Positions 10,341 through 22,600 are shown, numbered from the stretch's first letter. The stretch: 64,000 bases of DNA from Yarrowia lipolytica (GCF_001761485.1 NC_090773.1:2542001-2606000), one strand, 5' to 3'. Notes: a model not told the origin generated them from the sequence alone. A program made the numbers and translations.

Positions 10341-10826
10341 GCCCCTTTGGAGCCATCCTCACGTTTTGCCATTTTCAACTTTTGTCATTTTCCACTTTTG
10401 CCTTTTTCCAACTTTTCATTTCCACCATCAAGTCGACTTTGGTTAAGCTCCGTTATGGCTTCTAACCTCAACCACGCTTCCACCACCATATCTCTGCACA
10501 AGGTCGGGTGCAGAAGCCCTGCATGGTGGGCAGAATGATAGTTCTGAGGAGCCGCGAGTCGTCAGCAAATCACCCGGTGTTGCGCTCCAGTTTTGGTTTC
10601 TGGACTGCCGCCTGGGTCTCTTGACGCTCCTCTCACCATTATCACCACTTGGGTGCATCTGTCATGGAGTGTCACTCTGTCACATCAGATCTATAACCTG
10701 CCACTCTAGCAGACAAAGGCAAACTCTACACAAAGGTTAAGATGGCAAGTCGATATCGATATGCTTATCCACTCTTTAGTCCTGCCACACTACCACAGAG
10801 ATGAGAGCTGCACTGCCATCCACAGT

Positions 10827-10834
10827 TATATAAA
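10827..10834 (+). promoter_or_regulatory. TATA box of the DHA2 transporter
   Basis: TATATAAA, 63 bases ahead of the ATG, a normal yeast spacing. Confidence 0.65.
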
Positions 10835-10896
10835 GAGACCGATCCAGGGCCCTGGAGATTCCCCACAATCGTCTTCTCCACACAAAGAATAGAGAC

Positions 10897-12918
10897 ATGT
10901 TCAACCTCAACACAAAGTCATCAAAGGAACCCGAGGTCACAGAGGTGGCCGTGGACTCCACTCCCTCTTCTCCAGTCACACGAGAGTCCTCGCCAGAGTC
11001 CTCGCCTGATAACTCGGCAGTGGACCTCGAAAAGGGCAAAAAGTCCAAGTTTGAAATGCACGACCAGACCAACTTGCTTCCCCGATCACAGCTCTTTCTT
11101 GTCTTTGGAGCCATGGCCTTCTGTATGCTGGTCTCCTTCATGGACCAAAACGGTATCTCTGTCGCCCTGCCTGACATTGCCAAGGACCTCAATGCTACCG
11201 ACACCATCTCGTGGGCTGGAACCTCGGGTCTCATTGCTAACACCGTCTTCCAGGTGCTGTACGGACGTCTCTCTGATATTTTTGGCCGAAAGCTCGTCTT
11301 CATGATTGTTGTTTGCACCCTTGTCTGCGCTGATATTGGATGTGCCTGTGCCCAGACCTCTACCCAACTTTACATCTTCCGAGCCTTCTCTGGTATCGCT
11401 AACGGAGGAATGTCCTGCCTCACCATGATTGTCGTGTCTGATATCGTCACCCTCAAGGAAAGAGGCAAGTACCAGGGTATTCTGGGAGCTTGTGTTGGTC
11501 TTGGTAACACAATTGGTCCCTTCCTGGGAGCTGCTTTCACCGAGAATGTGTCCTGGAGAGCTATCTTCTACCTGCTGGCTCCCATGGGTGGTCTCTGTGC
11601 TGTCGTCATCTTCTTTATCCTGCCCTCCAAGAAGCCCCAGGGCTCTGCTATCCAGAAGGCCAAGGCCATTGACTACCCCGGTCTCTTCTGCTCATCTGTG
11701 GCCCTCGTGTTCCTCCTTGTCCCCATTGCCGGTGGAGGATCATACTACGAGTGGGATTCTCCCATGGTCATCTCCATGCTGTGCATCGGAGGTGTCTTCT
11801 TCATTGCCTTCTTTGTCATTGAGGGTTTCTTTGCCAAGCTTCCCATGATGCCTCTTCGAATCTTCGGCACCAAGGCTCTCTTTGCCCTCATGATGCACTC
11901 TGTGCTACTCGGAATCGCATACTATGGAGATCTCTACTACCTACCAATGTACATGCGGAACATCCGAGGCTGGTCTTCCATGAAGGCTGCCGGCATGTCC
12001 TGTGCTCTGGTGACCACCCAGGCTGTTACCACTGTCATCTCTGGCCAATACCTCTCTCGAATGGGCCGATACCTCGAGGTCATCTATTTTGGCTTTGGAA
12101 TCTGGACCGTTGGAGCCATCATGAAGTGCTTCTGGAAGCGAGACTCCAACATGGCCTTGCTCATCTTCTCTCTGCTGTTTGAAGGAGCTGGCGTCGGCTG
12201 CTGCTTCCAGCCTACTCTTGTTGCTGCCCAGGCTCTGTCCCGAAAGGAGGACAGATCGGTTGTCATTTCTTCTCGAAACTTCCTGCGATCTTTCGGCGGT
12301 GCCGTTGGTCTTGCTGTCTGCTCTGCCATCCTTGCCAACTCTCTCAAGGCCGATCTTAAGACCAAGAACCTGCCTTCTGAGCTGTACGAGCTCATTGTCA
12401 AGGCTCCCTTCTCTCTGCCCGACCTCTCCCATTACCCCGAGTATCGAGACCAGGTGCTAGACGCTTACATGAATGGCTCACACACTGTTTTTGTTTTCCT
12501 GTGCCCCATTGTGGGCGCTTGTCTGCTGGTGACTGTGTTTGTCAAGGACCACGGTCTTCAGACCCATGAAAAGAAGGCTGCGGAGGCCAAGACTGTCGAG
12601 GACAAGGACAAGGACGAGTCCGGCACCGACTGCGAGGACATGACCAAGGGTGAAGTCCTTGTTTCTGAGAAGGAGGGCAAGCTTTCTCGAAACTCCTCGT
12701 CTCAGTCCATGCACTTTGGAGACCACACTGCTGTCAACACTCCTGCTCCTACGGGATATAACACTCCGGTGGTGGGCACTCTGTGTCACAACTCGCCCAA
12801 CTTCCCTCCCATGGATCACAATGATGTGATCACGCCTCTGGAGGACTTTGACGAGTCTCCTCTCCCTCCTCACTCTCCTAACTCCAGCGGTAAGCGAGTC
12901 ACTATCCAAGAGGAGTAA
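10897..12918 (+). CDS. MFS transporter, DHA2 (14-TM drug:H+ antiporter) family
   Basis: The 673 residues comprise a Ser/Pro/acidic cytosolic N-terminus (~1-60), a block of about 14 hydrophobic helices (~65-560) and a long charged C-terminal tail (~565-673). MFS motif A is seen as GRLSDIFGRK (~residues 122-132) after helix 2. The antiporter motif C is seen as GLGNTIGPFLGAAF in helix 5 (~200-214). The helix-1 segment SFMDQNGISVALPDIA is typical of DHA2 proteins. Members export drugs or toxic organics at the plasma membrane, or move basic amino acids at the vacuole (Vba group); the substrate cannot be read from the sequence. A TATA box lies 63 bases upstream, and the gene has no close neighbour on either side. 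I see no intron. Confidence 0.92.
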   Translation: MFNLNTKSSKEPEVTEVAVDSTPSSPVTRESSPESSPDNSAVDLEKGKKSKFEMHDQTNLLPRSQLFLVFGAMAFCMLVSFMDQNGISVALPDIAKDLNATDTISWAGTSGLIANTVFQVLYGRLSDIFGRKLVFMIVVCTLVCADIGCACAQTSTQLYIFRAFSGIANGGMSCLTMIVVSDIVTLKERGKYQGILGACVGLGNTIGPFLGAAFTENVSWRAIFYLLAPMGGLCAVVIFFILPSKKPQGSAIQKAKAIDYPGLFCSSVALVFLLVPIAGGGSYYEWDSPMVISMLCIGGVFFIAFFVIEGFFAKLPMMPLRIFGTKALFALMMHSVLLGIAYYGDLYYLPMYMRNIRGWSSMKAAGMSCALVTTQAVTTVISGQYLSRMGRYLEVIYFGFGIWTVGAIMKCFWKRDSNMALLIFSLLFEGAGVGCCFQPTLVAAQALSRKEDRSVVISSRNFLRSFGGAVGLAVCSAILANSLKADLKTKNLPSELYELIVKAPFSLPDLSHYPEYRDQVLDAYMNGSHTVFVFLCPIVGACLLVTVFVKDHGLQTHEKKAAEAKTVEDKDKDESGTDCEDMTKGEVLVSEKEGKLSRNSSSQSMHFGDHTAVNTPAPTGYNTPVVGTLCHNSPNFPPMDHNDVITPLEDFDESPLPPHSPNSSGKRVTIQEE

Positions 12919-15900
12919 TTATTTATTAGCTAACTGCGACCTTCATTAAAAGTATATAGATGAATAGATTGATTCAAAGAGATGCCAAGTAGACTACAGT
13001 AATTGGAGCAGATCCACCTTCTGCTGTACAGCTACAAAGTAGGGCTTCTGCTGAACCTCTGAGCTGGTTGATGACTTACGCCTTTACTGTGTATATTTAG
13101 CAGCGATCATCACGCCAATTAGCACCACCTCAATTCCTTGCCTTAACACTAACGTTTTCTTCCGGGCCAAAATTGCTCACCATAACGCCACGGACCGTGT
13201 CACATATCTCAGTCACCCTGGCCACGTACTGTACCAGTCCAGATCTACAGTTGCACACTCTGGTAACCGCAGTGTACCTGATCGTCTAGGTTCAAGACAA
13301 GGGTTGAGAGGGCTGTGAGACAATTCTTGGCGCAAGTTACTGTAGAGAAAAGTGATGCGGCCGGAATGAGTACAGTCAAGGCAATACTGGGGCTGTTTCT
13401 GGAAAGGAAAAGCAGACCATCAGCCGGGTTGGCCCCACATGCAGTTCTTTTTTGTGCAGTTTCACTTTTCAAATTCAATTTGGCCAATCTCGTACATCTC
13501 CTTCTCTCACCAAGACCCACGATAGTGTGCTTCCTCCACCTCCCAGCTCCCTGCATATTATCAGTGACACGGACCATTTGTCTCACCAATTACAGAAAAG
13601 ACGCTGGTTGCCCAACCGCCTAACCTTGTGCCCCTGCATGATACATCGCCCACGTGCTTGAGGACGAGCGGACGCTGCACTTTGGAGCAGTGTGGAGCAG
13701 TGTGGAGCACTTTGGGCACCGGTCTGGAGGATGGACTCTGGGGAGTTGAATGAAACGGGGAGTCGTGGCGGTGGGCAAGTTGCACTTTTTTTACACAAGC
13801 CATTCTTGGCGGAGGAACCACACTCAGTCTTGCTGAGTCGAGTCTGTCTTTCTTTCTTACCCAGATTTGTCCGACTCTGAGTTGGTCCCTCTACAAGTAG
13901 CTGACTCTGGGTCTCAGTCTCTCCACGGGGCTGTGTGATTGATAACTCGAGACACGAGTTTCAAGACGACTGGATTCACTGATTGGGCTGCTGAAAGTTG
14001 ACAAAGTTCTCGGAAAACAGGCTTCGCGCTAACAAGTCAAAGACAGACAGACAGCATGCTTCCACAGCTTACACAGGAGCCAAAATAAGACAAAAAGAAA
14101 GGCCCCGAGCGTGACGGAGACATTCGGATTAATGGGTCTGGGTTAGGGTGAGGCTTTTTACCCAGACGGTCGAAATCTCGGTCAAATACGGCTTCCCACA
14201 AGGTCGTCCTGACACAGCATTGTGGGTGGAGGAATTTGCTCACGATAAGAATAGGTCTGAGAGCGGACGTTTTTTCACAAAGTTGAAAGCCGATGCGGAC
14301 AGCTACTTGGAGCAGAAGAGATCCTCCTCACAGCCCCGTTAAAGGGCCGGTTTTAAGTAGAGCTCCCGAGATCACACGTCTATCAAACGCAGAGGTTGAG
14401 TCTTGCACACATACAGTTGCGACAATGGAGATCAGTGGCAATCTCCGTTGGTTGACATGACTAAAGACAGGAGGCTGAGTAACATCCACAGTGAGAGCGA
14501 AAGTTCACCTTGCTCGGTTAGGGATCGCAGTGAGAGAACAAGTCACCCCCGGTTAATGTTGCAGACTGTCCTGGCTAGGGGCAACTTGAGCCAGGAACGT
14601 GCCTGCCAGTAGCTGGCAATATCTCCTTCCTGTTAGCTGATAATAACAGTGCCGGGCTACTGTAGCTTAAGCAACGACTCTATCTACCGCTTAGCCATTC
14701 TCTTTGCGGAACAAGGCGCTAAACAGACGCTAGTGGCCCATTGTTTGGAGTCATGACGTGCTAGGCTGGGAATGACTAGAGTAGCTGTCTCGTTAGATCT
14801 GTCATAGACGACGTTGGTTCTTTATCAAGTTGATGACGAAGTATTAACAACGACCTTGGCAGCGGTTGACGTGCCTCTGACCGAGGTCTATTCCCCAAGC
14901 GGAAGGAGTAGAGAACCGCGGTGTGAACATGTAAGAATTATCTAAGCAGTAGATGGATCGACACCAGCGTCAATCTGTCAAGATGAAACTGGGGCGCATT
15001 GGAGCATTGATGGATCAAACAGCCCCTGGAGCTCCAGTTGCTGCAGTGATCAAGGTGAAACAGATGATGGATGTGTGTGTGTCCATTGTTAGCATCCACC
15101 AACGGTAATTTTCCAGAGACGATCGAATGTAACAAGCGGCAAAAAGAAAGCCCCTGTTACATAATACTGCATATTCATTCTTGCATTCCTCTAGCTCGAG
15201 CTCTATACAATCTACGGTGCGCCGACATCCACCATGCATGCTTGTCTAATCAATCAGTTAAGCGAAGTGGATCGCTAATGACGGACACATCAGCTTTCAC
15301 TGAATATATTTTTGGTGCTTCAGTGGGCAGCGTGACATTGTCGATTACATGTGTACGGCATGTAAGTATTTTTACTGCGAATAGTACCTCGACATGACGT
15401 TCATGTTAGTACAGTACTGTACTTGGATTGGAGGGGATTGTAGAGTGTGTGGGTAGCGTGAATGTGCACAGTACATACATAAGTATTGCTCCAGGCTCTG
15501 CGGACACTCAGACACTTGGGAAACCAGTCGCCGACGTATTGGGCTCGTCCATCTCTCACGTTCTTCATCTTACCATGGTTGCCACGCCTTCTATGCCTCT
15601 CATCTGTATCAGTGCATGACGATAAGAGAAAGTTACACGGACAGGACGATAATTCGGTCAGTTTTTAGGGATTTGAAGATTTGAAAGGTCCATCTGGATT
15701 ATTCCGCCCATTTGAAACTGGTTTCTCTTTTCAGATATTCAAAATGATCATTTTCCCTTCCTCCTAGCACCATCCAATCACTGCACGGCGCATGCGTACG
15801 GCGAACAAATGTGGGAAACAAGCAACGGGAAAAAGCACTCACGCAAAGACAAACAAGCAGAGAATTTCAGCTGGAATTAAAAAGCCTCGCAAAGATTTAC

Positions 15901-16938
15901 ATTGGTCTGCTTCTCCCAACTGTCCTTCTCTTGTCTCTAATTATCGCATACTCCAGAGACCCTACAAAGTTGATGGACCATACGGCACTACACGGAAAGT
16001 GGATAGAGTTGGTGCTGATTATCTTGCAGGGTTGTGTGGACATTGATTCCAAGCCTTTGGACTGGACCACCTGGCTATGGCTCGGAGCTTATGGCCCATA
16101 TTGAACTATCGGCTCAATTGCCTCGCAAAGCTACATCTCTAGTCACACGACGGGTGGAGTGATCGACGCGGGGAACTTGGTGGGGGTACTGCGAGTCGGA
16201 CCCCGATAACCTAGTGTGTGGACAAGAATGGAGGAAGCCGTTGCCCGTGGCGGGCGGGAGGCATGGATGTATTGTCGGGTGTAGCGCCAAGTTTCGAAGC
16301 AAGGGCTCTGACTTACGGCAACCACAGGGACTATTGTGCAACCGTGACATGACAGTGATAGCGCTGTTGCTCGTTAGCAGCCTGATGTCCTACCCTACTT
16401 CCTCCCGAATAAGTCCGAGAGGATGATAACATCAATCTGTTGTGAGTATACCGTTTTGATTGATTGATCTGGTGGTGTGAGTACAAGTCGGAGATGGTGT
16501 CGAATGACATTATTACTCTACAGTCCGGGGAAGCCAATTGTTGATTGATCTGGACGGACTTCCATTGTCTCAAGGTGAGTCCAAGAATGCAAAGACCCTT
16601 GTCAGTTAATGAACACGGACAATGTTGCAAGTGTTGAACAAGCCCAGAGAAATCGCCTTTGCAAATTCATGCAGATGAACAACGCCAATGGCGGCTGTCT
16701 CGGTGGTGTCTCTATTGCTATTCTTTAGTTGACCCGACTGTCATAGTCACCCAGATGTGCTCTTCAGTGAGCCCCTCGATTCTTGAGAGAACCGTCTAAC
16801 GTGACTGGCGGACCTCTCGAGCTCTTTCATGTAAAATCACCCTTCACCAAGCAACAGCTACCCCCCCACATGTTTTTTATTTTATTTAAATAATGCAATA
16901 ATTACTTATATAGTCGTGTCTACTGTACGTTCCTCCCC
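12919..16938. other. 4-kb region without a recognised gene
   Basis: It lies downstream of the DHA2 gene and downstream of the minus-strand gene at 16939-18645, so both neighbours end here and little of it should be promoter. All open frames are under about 130 codons, overlap on both strands and look random. I see a 10-base repeat (TGGAGCAGTG, 13683-13702), a GGGTTAGGGT stretch near 14140, and an AT-rich end (16868-16915) that is probably the 3' UTR of the minus-strand gene. It could hide a non-coding RNA or a decayed gene; neither is demonstrated. Confidence 0.5.
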
Positions 16939-18645
16939 TCACGAAATTTCAATCACCTCCACTTCGGGACCGTACATGAGATTCATCTGCTTAATGGCAG
17001 CGGTTCTTCGCATGTCTCCGCTCTGGGAACCCACATCCAGCGTCGTATGGCTGTCTCTAAGCCACTCGGCGTTACTGGGCTGCACCACACTCACGTCAAA
17101 CACCTCCTGGAGCTGTCCAGTCACGTTTCCTTCCTTGTCGATCGAGTCCAATACCGAGGCCACCAGCTTTTCGTCTCGTATACTCCAGATCACAAATTTA
17201 CCATCACAGAAGCCTTCCTCAAACTCCCTGTATCTAAATGTCACCATATCGAGCGCACCAACATGGTCGAAAATGAGATATCGACCCAGTTGACGCGGGG
17301 GAGACTTTCGGCCAATACCACCCACCTTGGAGAGATCCACTCGAGACCAAATGTGCCCGTCAGGACGCAGCTGGACATCAAAGACCGCCAGACGGCCGTT
17401 TGAATACAATGCCATGCGGCTAGCAAACGTGTAGATCTCAAACTCGCACCACTCGTCTGAATCCACGTTGGGCGCAGACAATGGGGAAGCACGCGTGATG
17501 TTGGAGATGACCTGAATCAATGTGACGTTGCCCCGATCCGTCTTGGAGTTGGGATCACGTGAAATCAGGTAAATATAATGCACATCGTCGCTGTAAGACG
17601 CGAGAAGAAAGAGGTTTCTGGAGGGGTCGCCAGTGAGGAGGAGCTTGACTTTGTCCTCGGAACGCTCCTCGGGCAGAAACTTCTTGGGTTGGAACCAGAA
17701 CCAGTCTGTGGCTCCATTGATGTGGCACGGTTGTCCGTTAATCATAACCCAGTAGACAGTAAGAGCCTGTTCTCCTGGGGTAGTAGACACAAAGAGAGCG
17801 GCAGAGTGACGTCCACAAAAGGTGTGTGTAATGTACTCGTAGTCTCCCTGCAGCTGGAAGTTCCACCAGTCTTTTGCTCGAGACGAGGTGCTGAGAGTGA
17901 ACACCGACTTGCCCACGAGGTCTTTGGTCGCGAAACTGGGCACTGTGTCGGGCCAATGGGACGAGAAAAAGCCCTTTTGCGCGTCGAGTTTGAGCTGGCC
18001 GTTGTGAAACACGTACGACTCCTCCATGGTGTTGTTCAGGCCGCGCTGGAACCTCTCGATGACAATGTCCAGGTCGTGTTTGAGGTTGTTGGCGGTCTGC
18101 CGGGGCAGCGTGTACTGGCCGGTTTCGTCCTCGTTGTAAAATATGCAGGTCCAGTTGTTGCTGGGCGTCAGGTTGTCCTTGCGCAGGTTACGCACGCCCT
18201 CCGTTTCCGATGAGTATGTGATCATGTGGGCGATTTCGCTTTGAGTCAGTCCTAGCGTGTCGAGCTTCCATCCGGTGATGAAGTGGCCCGATCCGGGTGT
18301 GGCCGTGGGCATGGGCGGCGGCACCGGAGGAACTACCGGTACCGGCTGATGTGGTGATGGGTACATCCACACTGGCTGTGGGAGGCCGTAGTGAGGCATG
18401 TAAGGTGCTCCGGGAGGCATGCTCATCACCTCGTACGGCAGCGGATACATGTGTGGCGGGTACTGTATCGGATACGGGTATCCGTTGGCGTGCATGTACT
18501 GCGGAGGAGGAGGGGGCGTGTGTTGTGGAGGCCCATGATGGGGTGGAGGAGGGTAGGGATGGTGTCGGGTGTTGAAGGTTGGAAATGTGCCTCGTTGAGG
18601 GCCGATCGGAGGAGTGCCGGGTCCGGGAGGCGGCGGTTGTTGCAT
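16939..18645 (-). CDS. Proline-rich N-terminus protein of unknown function
   Basis: The 568 residues start at the only in-frame ATG (18645); the frame runs further upstream only to a TTG. Residues 1-~145 are very rich in Pro, Tyr, His and Met (QQPPPPGPG, then PYPIQYPPHMYPLPYEVM), suggesting a disordered, aggregation-prone or SH3/WW-binding segment. Residues ~150-568 look like a folded, soluble, beta-rich domain with many aromatics (WCEFEIYTFASRMALYSNG, KFVIWSIRDEKLVAS). I see no signal peptide, membrane span, zinc motif or catalytic signature, and I do not recognise the family. The steady coding character over 1.7 kb, with G/C-ending codons like its neighbours, makes it a real gene. It is divergent from RAD2 across about 960 bases. 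A repeat-propeller protein is one guess, unproven. Confidence 0.8.
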   Translation of the reverse strand: MQQPPPPGPGTPPIGPQRGTFPTFNTRHHPYPPPPHHGPPQHTPPPPPQYMHANGYPYPIQYPPHMYPLPYEVMSMPPGAPYMPHYGLPQPVWMYPSPHQPVPVVPPVPPPMPTATPGSGHFITGWKLDTLGLTQSEIAHMITYSSETEGVRNLRKDNLTPSNNWTCIFYNEDETGQYTLPRQTANNLKHDLDIVIERFQRGLNNTMEESYVFHNGQLKLDAQKGFFSSHWPDTVPSFATKDLVGKSVFTLSTSSRAKDWWNFQLQGDYEYITHTFCGRHSAALFVSTTPGEQALTVYWVMINGQPCHINGATDWFWFQPKKFLPEERSEDKVKLLLTGDPSRNLFLLASYSDDVHYIYLISRDPNSKTDRGNVTLIQVISNITRASPLSAPNVDSDEWCEFEIYTFASRMALYSNGRLAVFDVQLRPDGHIWSRVDLSKVGGIGRKSPPRQLGRYLIFDHVGALDMVTFRYREFEEGFCDGKFVIWSIRDEKLVASVLDSIDKEGNVTGQLQEVFDVSVVQPSNAEWLRDSHTTLDVGSQSGDMRRTAAIKQMNLMYGPEVEVIEIS

Positions 18646-19609
18646 CTGGGCAACTTGGGGTCGGAGGCAAGAAGTTGGAGACCCGTGCGGTTCGCGTTGG
18701 AGCTGATTGCAGTGGTGATAATGGGTTTGCAAAAGTTAAGCCGTGGGCGTGCGTTAGACATGCAACCTTGTGTACGTTGGAGCTGGACAAGCAATGAGTG
18801 ATGATTTGTTGTAGTGGCCTCGATTAAAAGATGTAGGGTAATTTCCAAGATTTTCGATCTGCCCTATTACGTCCTCGCCAGGCTCATTAGTCGAAATTTT
18901 TGCCATGTTTGAGTCTGATGGGAAGTCAGCTCCAGATGAAGGTTGTCGACATGGACATCAGCCAATAGAACGAAACTCCGTGGAGCTTAGTCAGTTGTTT
19001 CGAACGGTGCTTTTTGGGCTGCAAGTCGAAGATGGTGATCATTGGTCACGTGACACGTGACTATTGGTTTTCCCCACTCGTTATTCCAATCTTCGGAGTC
19101 CGACACTGGGTCTCAATCGAAGCGGTTGGTGGTTGGAGATCTAAGTATATGCAGTACAATTTGGTTCTTTAGTCTGAGCATTTGCATCTTTCAGAGTAGC
19201 TCCATCGTATTTGTGGCGTATTATGCGAGTACTCATCTCTCTTGGGCTCAGGAGCCTTGGACGTTACAAGTACATGAGATGAGGCGATTACAGGCGATTA
19301 CAGGCGATTACAATGTCTAGTAGTAATTGTAGTGTGCCCATGAATTCCGTCATTGAAACAGTATGAGAGGTATCGAATGGGTGGAGACGTGTTAGATATG
19401 AAACTTGCACTTGTACTTGTGATTCAATGACTCTTGATCTCTACCAATTATCGTCTATATTGTACTGGTCCAGGACGCGTACTAGTCCTCATTGAACTCA
19501 TCCGCATTGGGCTTACTAACCATAGACATGCATAAGCATGCATAAACATGCACCCCGAGTGCAGCTTCAAGCATCATCTTCAGCAATCTGTTAACCACGA
19601 CGCCACCAC
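18646..19609. promoter_or_regulatory. Divergent promoter region, unknown gene / RAD2
   Basis: It holds two CACGTG boxes in one 15-base block (TCACGTGACACGTGA, 19046-19060) framed by ATTGG at 19041 and 19063, a further CCAAT near 18962, and three perfect copies of GGCGATTACA at 19283-19312. No coding potential is seen. Confidence 0.6.
19283..19312 (+). repeat. Three tandem copies of a 10-base unit
   Basis: GGCGATTACA is repeated three times without change, about 300 bases before RAD2. It could be a repeated factor-binding site or replication slippage. Confidence 0.9.
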
Positions 19610-22600
19610 ATGGGAGTACGCGGTTTATGGGACATCGTGCAGAGTACAGCTCGGCCGGTCAAGGTTGAGACTCTAGGCGGCAACCGGCTGGCCGTGGACG
19701 CGTCGATCTGGATCTACCAGTTTCTGAAGACGACCCGAGGAGCCGGAAAGAAGAATGCCCATCTGGTTGGTTTTTTCCGGCGGATTCTCAAGCTGCTGTT
19801 TCTGGGTATCAAGCCCGTGTTTGTGTTTGACGGAGTTGCTCCGGAGCTCAAGCGCAAGACGGTGGCAAGACGACGGGAGCGACGGGAGGGCCGAATCGAC
19901 AGTATGGAGAAAGAGGCCAAGCGGATTCTAGCGATGCAGCTCGAGAACCGCGAGCAGCAGCTGAACGCCAAAAGAAAGCGCGAGGACGACGACGACAACG
20001 ACGACGACGACTACACAAAGGGAAGTGAGCTTTTGGGGTCTGACACCAAGCATGTGGTGCAGAAGTTGGGGGGTTCCAACAAGAAACAACAACTCAAATC
20101 CGACTATGATCTGCCCGACCTGGACGTCAATATCGGCCAGGACGATCGGTTTCTGACACAACGAGAGCTAGAGGAGCGTAAAGAGCTGCAGAATCTGATC
20201 CCTCATGTTGCTGGAGACGGCTCTCTGGACATTTCAACTGACATCGATTTTGATTCTGACTATTTCCGGTCGCTTCCAGATGCTACAAAGTACGAGTTGC
20301 TTAACGGTGCCCGGCTGAGATCTCGGCTTCGTATGGGTCATACTGCCGAACAGCTTCAGCGACTGTATCCTGACTCTGAGTCGTTTTCCAAGTTCCAGGT
20401 TAACCGAGTTGCTCTTCGAAACAACTATACACAGCGACTGATGCAGCTGGTTGGTTTGGAGGGCGATCTGACGCTTCCCAAGGAGCATGAGACCATTGCA
20501 GAGATTAACCGAGTATCTGGAGAGAAGGGGAAGGAGTATGTGATGGAAAAGAACGAAGATGGATGGACCCTAGCAATGCATGATGGAGGAGGGAATCGGG
20601 ATTCTCCTGTTTTGATTGACGACGAAGATGGAGAGAAGAGATCTCATGATTTCGGTCGTTTCAGACGAAAGTCCAGTCTTGATAGGGAAGAACGGAGAAA
20701 AACTCAGATCAAAAAGGAGGAGATCAAGGAGGAGAGCGAAGATGACGAATGGGAAGATGTGGACATTGATGACAAGGAGACTGTTGATATCGACCAGCAG
20801 ATCATTGATGCTGGGGAGGATTTGGAGACCCAACAGAGTATCATGAACTCTTTGGACGACGAAAAGAAGGCCAAACTTGCTGCCATGACCAAAACGTTAC
20901 AGTTGAAGGGTCTGGACGGGCTGGGAGAGATGGACTGGGGCGCTGGTATCTTTGCCCCAACAGAAGAGAAGAAAAAGAAGGAAGATGAGGTGATGGAGGT
21001 TCTTCAGTCGACGTATCGAGACCAGAAGGTGTGGGGAGGTGAACAGGAGATCACTCAGTCATCCACCTTGCTTGATAATGACCTGGAGACTGCTGTCGAT
21101 GATTATGCACAGTCGGCAAATAAACCTGCTGATGCTGACTTGGCTGAAAAGGATGAGTCTGTACTCAAGCCTGACGAGCCCGATGAGTCAAAGTCTCCAG
21201 AAGAAACCCTTCCTGTGTGGTTCCAGCAGTCTCAGGATGGAGTGCAATCCGCTCATCGACCTGTGGCCAACAGAGAAGAGTCTGACTCGGACGAGGATGC
21301 TGGCTTGTATTATGGAGGGCAATCGTATGGAATCACGAGGGAGATTGTTGAATTGAGCGATGACGATGAGCCTGTCGCTCCAGCGGTTACTTCTAGGGCT
21401 GTCGCCACTACAAAGCTTCCGTCTAAGCCCACAGCTTCTAATTCTGTGGCTAAGCCTGTGACTGCCTCTATCATCACGAAATCAGCCAATATACAACCAG
21501 CGCCTGTCCCTACTCCTGCTGAAAACACAGAGACCATTACAGTATCAGATTCTGAGTCCGATGCTGAGTTTGAAAGTGTGTCTATTGAGCCAGAGAAGGC
21601 TGAACCAGAGCCTATTCCTACAGAAAAACCTGCAGAGTCGCTTGGAGGAGATATCTTTGGAACTGGTGAACTATCATTAGGTGAAGGTATCGTTGGCACT
21701 GGTTCTTTAGAGCCCAACACGTTCGACAAGCCTGAGGTTGTCACTGAGCCTGCTGACATATCTAAAGCTCATACGCCAAAGGAGTCGCCAGTGGTTGATG
21801 GTGATGCCACCCCTGAAGTCGACGAACACAACAAGTCCTTCGAGAACATGGTTCTAGCTGAAGAAGAAGCTGTAGAGGACATGCAGACGTCGCAGAACCT
21901 GATCAAAAACTTCAACCGTGAACAGGAGGAGTTTGAGAAGCAGTTCAAGCTGGAGGAGGAGCAAGCCAAGGAGATGCGAATGGCGCTAATGGAGGAACTT
22001 GAGCAAATCAATCATACCCAAAAGTCTCGAGATACGACCAACGAAGAGGCCATTACTCAGACCATGGTTGACGAGTGTCAGCAGCTGCTGCAGCTGTTTG
22101 GTATCCCCTTCATTACTGCGCCCACAGAAGCCGAGGCCCAGTGTGCGACTCTAGTGAATCTGGATCTTGTCGATGGAGTAATCACCGAGGATTCAGATGT
22201 GTTTTTGTTCTCGTCCAACCCTCGAATGCGTGTCTTCAAGAACTTCTTCAACTCGAACAAGTACGTGGAATGCTACAAGACCGGTGAGATAGAACAGACT
22301 CTCAATCTCGAGCGTAAGGATCTGGTCGACCTGGCTCTGTTGTTGGGATCAGATTACACTGACGGTCTACCTGGCATTGGACCTGTATCTGCCATGGAGA
22401 TTCTGGCCGAGTTCAAGGCTCCTGGAAAAGATACACTGCGAGAATTCAAGGACTGGTGGGAATCCCAGCTTGTTGAGAGGGCTAACAGAGGCAAGAGTGA
22501 TAACACGTCAGCTTTTAAGTCCAAGTTCTCGAAGCGGTTTCTTTCAAAGCTATTCCTGAGTGCCTCTTTTCCGTCTGAGAAGATCAGATTGGGGTACTTG

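Larger units (their letters stand above)
7523..10896. other. Long intergenic region before the DHA2 transporter
   Basis: No gene is supported in 3.4 kb. A 154-codon minus-strand frame at 8715-9179 opens at ATG and has hydrophobic stretches, but it matches no family I know and has no clear continuation. The region holds a CT/T tract (10291-10340) and a TATA box (10827-10834) close to the transporter gene; much of it is probably promoter. Confidence 0.55.

Noticed and set aside
14139-14149. Telomere-like GGGTTAGGGT
   Set aside because: A single short copy; the Y. lipolytica telomere repeat as I recall it is GGGTTAGTCA, and no array is present.
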